From Lentinus brumalis (taxonomy: Eukaryota; Basidiomycota; Agaricomycetes; Polyporales; Polyporaceae): a stretch of 64,000 bases of DNA. The notes beneath the pieces are model-generated. The model searched no databases. It saw nothing but the letters and a program-made list of their open reading frames with translations, and was not told where the DNA came from. The translations under genes were made by a program, and so were the position numbers. The stretch spans positions 669,769 through 733,768 of the forward strand of contig MARA01000021.1 in the NCBI GenBank assembly GCA_001792895.1, written 5' to 3'. Shown here in pieces: positions 1 to 10,329 of this stretch (the first letter of the stretch is position 1; each line of letters opens with the position of its first letter).

Positions 1-63
1 CTGTAGCGTCTTATATACATCCCAGTATAGTGCTGTTGCGAAAATGTTAGCATCCGTGCAGCA

Positions 64-620
64 CTACCCAACGAGCACAGAAGCCTGGGGGCGAACGTCT
101 GGCTTTGACAAGGCGGGTGGGCGGTATCGTCATAGCGACTTCAAGTTCGATCCCGTGTGCGTCGGGAGCGGAGGTGGCGAAGCTAGTAGTAGCAGACAGC
201 AACAATATCTGCGCATCCCGTATTTCTTGTTCAGTATGTGTTGTAATCGAGGGACTTCTGGAGGCTGGGACGTGGTACCAAAGACTGCAAGTTGGCACCG
301 TCCAGCACATCCGATGTGACAGGCGGTACAGACGTTGGCGCTAGGATTCGTTTGTGTGCAACCCCGCTCAGTAAAGAGTATCCAGACAGCTGTCAGTATC
401 ATGCAGCGTACTATAGCTGATAGAGACCATCACGTACGAAGATCAGTTACGTGGTGGTGGTAGTAGTGGAGAAGCCAGATCCGGACAGACGCTCAGTATG
501 ACGCGCGGCCAGGCGCGCCTCCACTTTCGCAACGTCGTCCTCTTATAACAACCACGCTGCAGGGCCTCTGCTGCACTGTCTGCCACAGTCAAGTACTCTG
601 CTAGGCGTAGATATGCCTCG
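64..620. repeat. left copy of a diverged direct repeat
   Basis: This stretch matches 2095-2640 in the same orientation at an offset of about 2000-2036 bases. Shared blocks include the GGGCGGTATCGTCATAGCGAC segment (around 117 and 2153), the GGACAGACGCTCAG segment (483 and 2483) and the following CTCGCAACGTCGT-like block. In one frame both copies encode a similar peptide ending GGRYRHSD, so the repeat could descend from coding sequence, but neither copy has a convincing gene. Confidence 0.6.
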
Positions 621-742
621 AAACCTCTCTCCTGCGCTGTTCGACCGACGACACTGTTGTACATAGGAAGTTTGTGTTGCATGATCACTACCGCGGTCAC
701 ATCGACAGCCGCCACACTTGTGCTACGTGTAGAGTACTAGTA

Positions 743-1903
743 CTAGTACATCCAGCTTGACCGACCGGCGCAGCCGGGTGTCCAAGTCGTCGACTCTGCG
801 CCATCTCCTCCCATGCCACACTCCAGTGCTTCCCCGTCCCCGTATTCCTGACGTGCACTAGAAGTTCCCTCAGGCCATGGCCACTGCTCACCCCGTGTTC
901 CCCAGTCCGGCCTCAGGCGAGCAGGCGTCCGACTCCGGCAGGGCTCAGGCATGTACCCATCAGAAGGCGCAGGAGGGAGAGGGAGCGAGTCGGACGGCAG
1001 GACCTCGCCAGTGGACAAGCAAACGATAGCCGGGCTGCCCGGTCTGGGTCTGGGTCTGGGAAGAGCGGGGTCGCTGGAGCCGTCGAGCGGCACCCACTGA
1101 CTAGTACTAGTACTGGCCGAGTATGGATTTGGGGTGTCCTCTCCTGCACTCGCAGTGCAATAGCCTGGGTCGAGGGAGATGGATGGCTGAGTCTGGTAGG
1201 AGTGGTAGAACTGGTAGCCGGAGTCGGTTGACGCGCCGTACCCAGGCTGGCAGTGGTTCTGTCTTTCCTCCGACCGCGACGGCATCTCGGGGTACGGTAC
1301 GGACCCAGGCGGTGGTAGGAACGGCTCGCTTGGAGGAGGAGAGAAAGACTGCCAGTGGCGGGGTTCAACGACCTCTGCCCGCAAATCGTCGGCGATCGAA
1401 GGGTAAGACTGCGAGGAGGATGGACTGTTACGGGGCGGACTGTGCCAGGGAGTGCCCGCACGCATGGGACCTCGGTCGTTCTCCTCTGCCACGGGCACGA
1501 ATATTGCAGGTTGAGCTCCGTAAACCATGGGTAGCTCTGGGGAGAAGTTGTACTGGCGGGAGCTGATAGCGTGGCGCTGGGTGACATCGTACACGTAGTG
1601 TCCGTCTTCTGCGGGGAGAGGACGAGGGTAGAGCAGCGGAGCGCAGTTACCGAGGTGCACAGAGTCGTCGGCGGTATGCGATGCGTAGAAAGGCGACCGG
1701 AGGATATCGTCGTCAGCTTGCCAGTGGAAGGGTGCGCGGCCGGCCGCGAGCCCGTGGGGAGGAGTCGACGTCGGAGGAAGGTAATCCCCCGCTGCGACGG
1801 CCCGCAAATGTACGACCGTTTTTGTGACAGTCCAGGTATACGTGGATGGTCCTGGCTCAACGCGAACTGTACGACGCCTCTCGGATATTGTCTCGCACTG
1901 CAT
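743..1903 (-). CDS. hypothetical proline/serine-rich protein
   Basis: A single uninterrupted 386-codon frame. The product is rich in Pro, Ser and Tyr, with PPP and RPRPRPG runs, and has no signal peptide, membrane segment or domain that I recognise. The composition suggests a disordered protein. The gene sits between the two copies of a diverged direct repeat (64-620 and 2095-2640), so it may belong to a duplicated or mobile segment. An alternative minus-strand frame (913-2187) overlaps it but has a poorer composition. The existence of the gene is plausible rather than certain: GC-rich fungal DNA readily gives long chance frames, and no intron or paralogue supports it. Confidence 0.4.
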   Translation of the reverse strand: MQCETISERRRTVRVEPGPSTYTWTVTKTVVHLRAVAAGDYLPPTSTPPHGLAAGRAPFHWQADDDILRSPFYASHTADDSVHLGNCAPLLYPRPLPAEDGHYVYDVTQRHAISSRQYNFSPELPMVYGAQPAIFVPVAEENDRGPMRAGTPWHSPPRNSPSSSQSYPSIADDLRAEVVEPRHWQSFSPPPSEPFLPPPGSVPYPEMPSRSEERQNHCQPGYGASTDSGYQFYHSYQTQPSISLDPGYCTASAGEDTPNPYSASTSTSQWVPLDGSSDPALPRPRPRPGSPAIVCLSTGEVLPSDSLPLPPAPSDGYMPEPCRSRTPARLRPDWGTRGEQWPWPEGTSSARQEYGDGEALECGMGGDGAESTTWTPGCAGRSSWMY

Positions 1904-2094
1904 CGCTGTGGCGAGTATGTCTCGGGGACATGACTGTCAGACAACGAGCGCGGGAGTACTGCATAAGAACAAGGCTTACCGCAAGGTACGATGCAAGGTA
2001 TGGGCGGAGTGACGGACGTAAGTACTCTATCGCATGTCTTAAGTATCTCCCTCCTAAATAAAGAGCTCAGCACTGAGCAGGTCAGCATCAGTGA

Positions 2095-2640
2095 AACTTC
2101 GCCCTGTGAGCACGGAGGTCTTGCGGCGAGCCTCCGGCTTCGACGCGGCGGGCGGGCGGTATCGTCATAGCGACGTCGAGACCGCACTGGTCGGGTTGCA
2201 TGCAGGAGAAGTAGCGAACAATACCAGCACGTCGTTCAAGGATCCCGCTCAGCACCCGGAGGCCCACAGAGGCCCACGGACTTCCGTCACGGCCGCAACG
2301 TAGTGCGTAGGACCTGGCTGGTCAAGCACGTTGATGTCGGTAGACATGACTCCAGGATTAGGCTCGTAAGCTACTTCATGCATCAGAAATGTTACCTCGT
2401 TATGCTCTGTAGCGTACGAGAGTCCGAGAGCCCAGTACGCGAGGGATCGTGGTGGTCATGGTGGCGAGCGAACCTGGAAACTGGACAGACGCTCAGCATG
2501 CCCCGGGCGGCTCCGCTCTCGCAAAGTTGTCGTCTTACAATTGCAACTCCGCTGGCCTCTGCAGCACTTCCTCCTATCCTACCACTGCCAGCTATCACTC
2601 CAACGCTCTGCTGCACTGTCCTGGCTTGTCTGGCTCTGGC
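2095..2640. repeat. right copy of the diverged direct repeat
   Basis: Second copy of the repeat at 64-620, same orientation, with many substitutions and small indels. Together the copies bracket the hypothetical ORF at 743-1903. Confidence 0.6.
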
Positions 2641-3088
2641 GGCTACTCCCGGAATTCAATGGACCGACCTGACATGCTTCTCGGACGCTGCCACGTAGCC
2701 AGTACAGCCGACTTCCGACTGTGACACCGTGTTGGCTGCGAGCCGTTGACCTCTTGTGGACACGAAAGGGCTCCATGAGGACTGATCAGGAGGGAACGCA
2801 AGGTATGGAAGGGTCGATATGTGGAGTTGCGGGACCGTGAAGAGGACATACACCCCCTGACGTCTGCCTCATCGGATCCTCACGCTATATTCGCTTGCTC
2901 CTCCTACTGCTACGCATCTCGACTGCGCGACTTTTTTGGGTGACCTCAGGCAGGCGACACGTTTCCGCCCTGCTCTGCTCTCGCGACAACTCTTCACTCT
3001 AGCCGGTTCAGTAGACGGTCGACATCGCAAGCAGCGCGCTGCATCGCCGTGATAGTCTGGAGAGATAGCAATCGGGGGGAAGTGGATT
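2641..3088. other. non-genic stretch
   Basis: Only short overlapping frames on both strands. No gene, RNA or repeat recognised. Confidence 0.5.
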
Positions 3089-3760
3089 GTCAATGTGAGT
3101 GCGTGCTGCGGGGGAGGTCGCACAGTCCGTTTCTCCTCTGACTCTCGGACGGACGGACGGAAGGTTCTGCTTGTGTGCGTCGCTTCCCGACGTCTCACGG
3201 CTACTTACCGCGAAGACTCTATACTCCAGGCTACGTCGCGTCTCTATTCGCGCTCCATATGTTCCGAACCTGCAGTCTTCGCCGCATATAGGACTCCAAC
3301 CCGGCGTTGAGCACACCTCGGATGGTCGATGGCGGGTCCTCGCTGCTACGTGATGTGGCCTCTCGCCAGCCGGTCAATCGTCAAGGTGAGTGCATATTCC
3401 AGGGGAGATCGCATAGTACGTCTCCCCTGACTATCGCACCAAAGGCCCTGCCTCCTGCATGCTTCGACACGTCACACGACTGGTACCCACGACCTGCTGT
3501 TATCGCTTCTCGCTACGCCAGTCCAACACTCTTCTCACCGGATTTCGAGCACACTTCGGATCGTCCGCGCAGGACCTATCTGCTATCGTATTCTGACCTC
3601 CGGCGGCTTCATCGTCAAGATGAGCGCATGCACTAGGGGAGGGCGCGCAATCCGTCTCCCATGACTCTGGCTCGAAGGTCTTGCCTGCTGCGCACTCGAG
3701 ACGTCAATATACAATTGTCCACGGACCTACGGCTACTGCTTCTCGCTATGTAGGACAGCC
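3089..3760. repeat. three-copy diverged tandem repeat, period about 230-290 bp
   Basis: Three units begin near 3091, 3382 and 3616. Each starts with a GTCAA-rich block, a TGAG(T/C)GC block and a GGGGAG(G/A) block, then a CAGTCCGT/TAGTACGT/CAATCCGT block. Each continues through a GGTCTTGCCTGC-like segment to a TCTCGCTA(C/T) segment. Spacing is 291 then 234 bases; the third unit is cut off by the foldback element that follows. Confidence 0.6.
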
Positions 3761-3803
3761 CAAGACCAGCAACTCTAGCGTTTTTCGCACGCGAGAAGAC
3801 CCC

Positions 3804-4090
3804 GCTCACGACGGGCAGTGGCGCCTGGTTAGGGTCCGGAACAGGCTTGTAACAGGACCTGAACTGGACTCCTGTTCAGGTCCTGGTTACAAGGCTAGTT
3901 CAGGTCCGCGATGCCGGGTAAGCTAAGTAAGTTGAACACACTTACTGTGCCTTTCGGAGCTTAAACCCATTTGTATCCGGCGCTCGGGACCCGAACCAGC
4001 CTTGTAACCAGGACCTGAACAGGAGTCCAGTTCAGGTCCTGTTACAAGCCTGTTCCGGACACTAACCAGGCGCCACTGCCCGTCGTGGCT
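3804..4090. mobile_element. MITE-like foldback element with 3 bp target duplication
   Basis: The two ends are inverted copies of each other: 3807-3905 pairs with 4087-3990 at near-perfect identity, and degenerate pairing continues inward, leaving only a short spacer. The ends read CACGACGGGCAGTGGCGCC, and GCT flanks both sides (3804-3806 and 4088-4090) as a candidate target-site duplication. Each arm also carries its own hairpin, CAGGACCTGAAC paired with GTTCAGGTCCTG. There is no ORF, so it is non-autonomous. The CAC terminus and 3 bp duplication recall CACTA-type elements, but the superfamily is inference. Confidence 0.7.
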
Positions 4091-5133
4091 GATATCGTTG
4101 CTGCTGCCGTACTTCCGGAACATGTCTCGCCGTTTGGTGTTTGGTGGAAACCTCGTCTGGATGTCTCTCGTCTCACTTTGCGGCGCTGTATCCCTATACA
4201 AGGCCCTCTACGCATTGATCAGCACACTGCTCGCGGCCACAGCCGGGCGGTCATCGCATATAGTTGTCTCGCGCTCTCTGGAGGCCATCCAGCAAGCGCG
4301 ACTCCGACTCAGAGGTTCCTTCTCGCAGACTTACTCCCAAGGACTCACCGCGGACCCTTCGCAGGACCATCGATATCGATATCCATCCCGCCACACCCGC
4401 CGCGCAATCCACACTTGCAGCCTGCAGCCTATCCGCGCGCGCTGAAGACGGGGCCCCGCCCAGGGTGCGCCGATCCACCACTGTCCACTGTCCACTGTCT
4501 CGTTCTCGAACACCGCCCTGTCTATCATCGACTCTGTGTCTGTGTCTGTGAGTGCGTGTATGCGCCACTGGCATCTCCTGCGCGTATCACCACTGACCGC
4601 TTGACCAGTTCGCCTGCAGGACGATCCGTTCTCTACAAGATAGAAGATGGAAGATCTGTGAGCAAGCTGCGTCGATCCGATTTCTGAATTCCGATATCCG
4701 TCGGCGTGCGTGTGCATCAGGAGGCGTTTGCAGGTGGCCGCGCTGGGTGCTGGAGCCTGGGAGTGCGCCGAACGAGCTAGTCCAGTTGATCCGCACGGGG
4801 CTATCCTCCCAGGGCCGACGGCTGCTGAGGCGCCCTTGTGTCGGTCGCGCAGTCTGGAGCCGTGGTCCCGATTGCCCTCACAGTCCGTGCAGAGGCGGAG
4901 GCTTGGAGACGTAGGCGTAGACTGCAGCAGCAGGACTGCGAATTTGTAGATGGCCGCCGAAAACAAGACTCCAGCGCGGCATCCGAGGATATTCCCGAGT
5001 GGCTCGCGTCTCCGGCGTCAAGATCGCGAGCCACCCATCATTGTGTTCGTGTTCGTTCGCGCCTCCCGCCACCACCACCACCACCACTCACACCACTTTG
5101 TCCTCTCTCCCCGTCAGTATTCACAGCACACCT
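4091..5133. other. non-genic stretch
   Basis: Contains a 200-codon plus-strand frame (4085-4687), overlapped by a minus-strand frame of similar length. Composition and lack of splice structure suggest both are chance. It includes the upstream region of the small gene at 5134. Confidence 0.4.
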
Positions 5134-5769
5134 ATGTCTGGAACACTCAGCTCGAACACGCGCGGTGCCGGGGAAGCATTCCCCGCCGCCGCGTCTGAAT
5201 CTAGCAGCATGTCGCTCGGGGAGGCCCTCCGTCGCGTGTGGGACGCGCTCCCGCAGGACGCGAAGGACGAGTTCGTGAGGCGCGACGAAGAGCAGGAAGC
5301 TGATTATGCACGGAAGGCACAGGACCGGCGCGAGGGCGAGGTACGTTCATTGTCTATCTACTCCCCCCCCCTTCGCAGCACGTCGTCTAACCAGCCATTT
5401 TTGTACCTCCCACAGACGGCGCCAGCCTGGTACGAGCTCGCAGTGCCCGACGACTTCCGCCCCGTGATCGCCGCTCCGCCCGCGTCCGAGTCGCAGGGTC
5501 CGGAGCTCGAGCTCGTGTCGATGATGGACGACGGCGCGGAGGGCAGCATGTGGCTGTGGCACTGGGGGCCGGAGCACTTCGTGCACGACAGCGACAGACG
5601 CGTGGACGGCGTCCAGGAGGCGGCCGCGTTCGAGATGATGGCGCGGGAGCTTGCGGCGCGCCGTGTGCATGAGGACCCGGGCGCGGCGCGTATGCACGCG
5701 GAGTTTGCGGAGGAGTGCCGGAGGGAGCGGGTCGCGCTGGAGGCGGCTGCTCAGTGGCGGAGGGAGTGA
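5134..5769 (+). CDS. hypothetical small acidic protein, two exons
   Basis: Exons 5134-5340 and 5416-5769 (69 + 118 codons including stop, about 186 residues). The 75 bp intron starts GTACGT and ends CCCACAG. Its length is a multiple of three with no stop, so a retained-intron form would stay in frame. The protein begins MSGTLSS. It has an early helical, charged stretch (ALRRVWDALPQDAKDEFVRR), an acidic middle with many Trp/Gly/Asp, and ends in an Arg/Glu-rich helix. I chose this Met because codons upstream encode repetitive Thr/His sequence typical of a leader. No recognisable family. Confidence 0.55.
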   Translation: MSGTLSSNTRGAGEAFPAAASESSSMSLGEALRRVWDALPQDAKDEFVRRDEEQEADYARKAQDRREGEVRSLSIYSPPLRSTSSNQPFLYLPQTAPAWYELAVPDDFRPVIAAPPASESQGPELELVSMMDDGAEGSMWLWHWGPEHFVHDSDRRVDGVQEAAAFEMMARELAARRVHEDPGAARMHAEFAEECRRERVALEAAAQWRRE

Positions 5770-8700
5770 TAGTGAAAGAGGCCTTTGGGATAGGTTGTTT
5801 CGGTTATTCTGCTTCGTTCTTCCGTTCGTTCTTCGACTGATTTGCTTGATTTGCTCGTCGTATATGTATGTCTTTTTTATGATAGGAGTCTCTCACGTAT
5901 GCGCTCATGTGATGTGCCAATGCCATCCTTCTACCTAACAACTTGATTTCCTTGTGAGTTGTCATTTTTTTTCCTCATTGAAGTCATGTTCTGGAAACGG
6001 ACGTGCATCGAAGCGCTCGGTATCCAAAGGGGAAGCACATTGCCACTCACCCTCATCACCGCCAAAGGCTATTGCTAGCTGATTCGTCTCATTAGTCGAC
6101 TGTCTTGGTATAGGTGATGTTCAAAGGGATTGTTGAAGGACGCGACGTCCGGGAGAAGAGAATGAAGATTGTCGACTCGCAGAAGCTCGCTCGTTTCACG
6201 TCGCGCAAGACAGCGAGGGGCTCCTTTGTCCGAGTGAAGGTGCAGTGAACAAACTCTCTTAGTGAAGGCGGATTAGAGCTGAATGTTCTCTCCAGCAAAG
6301 CACCGATTGTATGCGCGGGCACAAGGGGAAGATATCTCGCCACCGTCGCAACGGCTTTCATGGCGATGCACACATTCAAGTTTCTCTCAGTAGCCGCTTA
6401 GGATCCTATAAGTATAGTACACAGTAGGCTCTCTAGGCATCGTATCCTCTCCTCCCCGTCCCACTGCTGAAGTCCCAGCCTAGCCTCGACTCGCCTGCTC
6501 ACCCTTGACTCATCCATCGACGTGGACATAGGACTCTCGCCGCCCTAGATCGCGTCTCTTCGGCCTCTCCGACCACTCGGAGCCATGCCTAAGGCGCGGC
6601 AGACACCTCGTACCAGTACGTCGTCTACTACGCGAAGATTGCACGGTCACTTACCTCCATCATCCCCCTTCAGCCCGACTCGGAACCCAATCCTTGCGCT
6701 CGCCACAGACCGATGTCGTCGACCAACCACAGTCGTATCACGGGCAACTCCTCCTCCTGTCATTTGATGTGGATCCCGCCTACCTCCACAACATTCTCTG
6801 CTAGCTCCGGCCCGGTATGGATTAGAAGTCTGGCACAAGCCTTACTCCGAACAGCCCCGCACACCATGTCTACTACGGATCATGGAAGTCATCAACGCGC
6901 TGCTCTACGGACTCGTCCTTCGAGTTTTCTTCCTTCCTGCTTGGTCAGAAAACTCCATTACCCCGCCGACGCGGAGCGCATCACCACTCTGTCAATACGC
7001 TGTCAGTGCGCCCAGAACGAGCGTGTTGACGAGTTCATCAACGAACTGCTGTAGATCAGCGCTGAGCGTGGGGATCTGTCCGAGGCCGACTCTGGCACGG
7101 TGATCTACGGGGCTGCTGCATCGGTATCCGCGGTGAGCGCTCCGAACACGATGTCCGACGAGCGTAAGGAGGACTGGAGATCGGCGACAGGAGCGGGCCG
7201 TCTCGCACTCATCTCCTCAGTCGAAACCGCTGAGAAACTTGAAGACTACTGCTTGGCCGGCCTGTGAAGAAGACGACGGCAGCGGAGAGGATGAAGGCGG
7301 CAAGTGGGAGGTGACAAGTCTCCACTGCTTCTACACGAACACTGTCAGGGCGCCGTGCTCGAGATGCCTACCGGACGTCAGGAGGCCGTCAGTTGCAGCC
7401 TCACGGACCCATCGAACTCAATGATGGCATGACTTGTTGGGCACGCCACCGTGCAGTTTCTCACCGCCATGGGTAAGTCTCGATCGAGTGACCTCGTGTT
7501 CCAGTCGACCCGACACTGACATCGCTGCTTCCAGAAGAACAAGCAGAGGGTGATTGCCCTCAACAAGGCGTGCAACGGGAGGCACACAACTCTCTCTGCG
7601 TCTGCACGCCGCGATCCCCATGCGAACTTGCCACGTTCCCTACTAGGCTACGCAGGAACTATCAAGACGCTGCGTCTACTCAGTCCTCTTCAACTCACGC
7701 TACTACCGCCGTAGGCTTCTGCACTTGGCGACTTATACTTGCTGGCCTAGCGGTCCGCTACTATCCACGACCTCCCGGATATCATCCCCATCACCACCTA
7801 CCAGTCCCCTGTGTCTCGCCACCTTCTACGTCTGTCAGTAAATCTTCCGGGAGCTCATCGGTGAGGAATAGATGCGGGCGCCCCAGGGCGAGAGAAGGAG
7901 TGGCAGGAGCGTCATTGTCAATGCGACTCCACTGGAACATCACCCTCGTACTGCGATCAGCTCTCCAACCCACCGCCCTTAGACACGAACAGCTACCCGG
8001 GCCGAGCAGTTCAGCCATACATGGCGCCATAATCCACAGCTCGCTGCGACTGGTCGTAGCAATCCTCCTTTCCGTTGCTTACACGCCAGTCAAGAGGGGG
8101 CAACGCACCGCGAGCCCGAGCCGTATGTCGCCACACCGACGAGAACATGCCGCCGCACCGACGAGAACATGCCGCCACACCGACGAAAACACACTGCCTG
8201 ACCTCTACTCTCATCGCCAGGCTTGTTGCGCTTGAACGCAGCCCCATAATTCTCGTTCAGTCACCCTCAGTGAGTACCTCGGCGGACATGTGTCATAGCG
8301 CGTCGATGAATGTATGGTGGAGAGCTGACTTGCCACGAAGTCTACAACCATGTCCCTCAATCAAATCCGTATCCTCGAAATCGGTCCACGCAAGATTCCC
8401 TCACCTACACCTTCCGAATTGTTTTTCAGTGCCTTGTATTTACCGGATACTGTCCGGCTGAGACCATCCCTTGGCCAACGCAGCTGGTCGTACTCAATCT
8501 GGACACGCCTGTCACGACTGCGAAGCCGAATGGACAACGCACCACCCCGCCAGCCCTCCCCGTTCTCGCCCACAGCGCCGTTTTTCCCGAACCCATCGCT
8601 CCAATTCTCCTCTAGGTCTCACTCCTTTCTTGCTTCCTTCTCGAGCGGTCAGGGCGTCGAGAAAGGAGAGATGACGCGTCAGCTCGGAGTGAATTGACCG

Positions 8701-10329
8701 TGCGATCTACGCGCCACGGCGAAGCAATCTGGTTCAACCGGGATCTTGTTCTACAACGCAAAGGCGCAAAGTTTCCCGCCGTTTCCACCGCCATGGTCTT
8801 TGACCCCTTCTTCACTACGCGCGCAACTTTGGACGCTTGTCTTGGAGTGCAACGAGCCGGACCCACCGACCATCTCCCTCCGCGGTTTTGTAGAGCCACG
8901 AAAAGCTGAACCCTGATCTGGGCCATACTCCATGCAGCCAGCGCACGCATACTACCCCTACTCTCACCACATTCACCGGTCAGAAGAGAAACCCTCAACC
9001 CAGTCCTATCGCTGACTATGTACAACCACCTCATCCTTGCCTGCTACGGGCCAGAACACCGTCCCGAACACCAGTCTTCCGTCAACTGCAAATCCATGGT
9101 GAGTCTTCATTCTAGGCTCTTCCTGCCAGTGAGCAGCTCTGATTTTGTACCGCAGCTGCCTTCCCGATGACTCCCTTCCTTCTCGCGCGCGGAATCTTAT
9201 TCGCCGGACGCACCGAATTACACACAACTCATGATGATCTGGATATAGGACCGAATGCCGATGATCATGGGTATAAGTACCGCGAGCACGGAGCAGGCAT
9301 AGGCGCCGCGCCTTATAAGGAGACGGTCCGTCGTACATTGCTCAAGGCTTCTCGACCTATGGGTGACGGTGAGCGGCGAGACAAGCTCCAACACTCAAGG
9401 CTCGTCGGGTGCGCCCAAGGCTCAGTCCGGTCGACGAATCGACGTCCTACTACTCAAATGATCACATTCGACGAAGCCGCTACGGGGGGATGTGGTCGTG
9501 GGTCATCGCATACTCAGAATGACCAGATTACCGTTCGCATACGACAGTGCCGGAATATTCTCAGCGGTTCGTAAGTACTACTATTACCCTCGGCACACAT
9601 GAATGAACGCACAGTGCTTAAATTGCGACTTTGACAGGACGATACGTGACGGCGGCTTCGGCCACGAATGCAAACTGCAGTACAAAGAACGAGTACTTCC
9701 CGGCAAGTCTCAAGCTGGCGAGGGAGGGCACGCTGCTCAACGACAAACCATGACGCTCGCAAAGCTGCTGCGACCACTGATCGATGCGCTTCCCTGCCCT
9801 CTGACCGCCAAGAGGTTGGCTTAGGCTGGCCTGGTCGTCGATTTTCTTCCACTGTATCGCATAAGTACGATACTACGTATGCTCTTCTTCTCATGGTAAC
9901 ACTACTGTATATTTATTGAATGGGTTCTTCCCATACTTCTGCGTTCAGCAACGGTACTGAGGACAGTCGGTGGGGATGCGGGCGACGTTGCAAGAAAGAG
10001 ACGGCGGATGAACACTGGGGTACCGCAGTAACCCTCGGTACTTATGTACGTGACGCGCCTGTCGGCTGAGATAATTGTCAGACTGACCTGCAACAACGTG
10101 AGTTCAGCAAGACGGAGACGGACAGTGTGATCGCGCGCGAGGGACGATATCGCACGGGGAAGATCGCGGAAAGCGAGTACCTTCCAACTTCGTCAGGTCC
10201 TTCAAGCATCGTCGCCGTCTCCTGAATGCTTTGAATATGTGACTGTAAGTCCAATGTGGTTCATCTTGGCGCGGCTTCAAGCTTCAAGTTGGTCATATAC
10301 AGATATCATAACGGGACCACGTTCGAAAC
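5770..10329. other. 4.5 kb without a supportable gene; decayed coding-like scraps
   Basis: Many short overlapping frames on both strands. Fragments that look slightly protein-like: minus-strand 6092-6379 (with LREFVHCTFTRTKEPLAVL, faintly cyclin-box-like), plus-strand 6960-7265 (ERVDEFINELL, a stop, then further acidic sequence), and plus-strand 8350-8500. None has consistent frame, splice sites or a recognised domain. A three-copy 22 bp repeat lies at 8129-8194. The region may be an eroded transposon or gene graveyard. Confidence 0.4.
8129..8194. repeat. 22 bp tandem repeat, three copies
   Basis: Units at 8129-8150, 8151-8172 and 8173-8194, consensus CGCCACACCGACGAGAACATGC, with one to a few differences between copies. 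Confidence 0.8.

Noticed and set aside
140..170. tRNA-like B box (AGTTCGATCCC)
   Set aside because: No T-stem pairing, A box or acceptor stem around it.
913..2187. 424-codon minus-strand frame
   Set aside because: Shadow of the 743-1903 frame. Composition is Arg/Ser/Pro-biased as expected for a shifted reading.
3807..4087. Firm assignment of the foldback to CACTA elements
   Set aside because: Only the first three terminal bases and the 3 bp duplication fit, and there is no transposase to confirm it.
4085..4687. 200-codon plus frame
   Set aside because: Starts inside the foldback element, is overlapped by an equally long antisense frame and has no domain.
6092..6379. Cyclin-like fragment on the minus strand
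   Set aside because: One weakly suggestive peptide with no flanking exons. Too little to call a gene.
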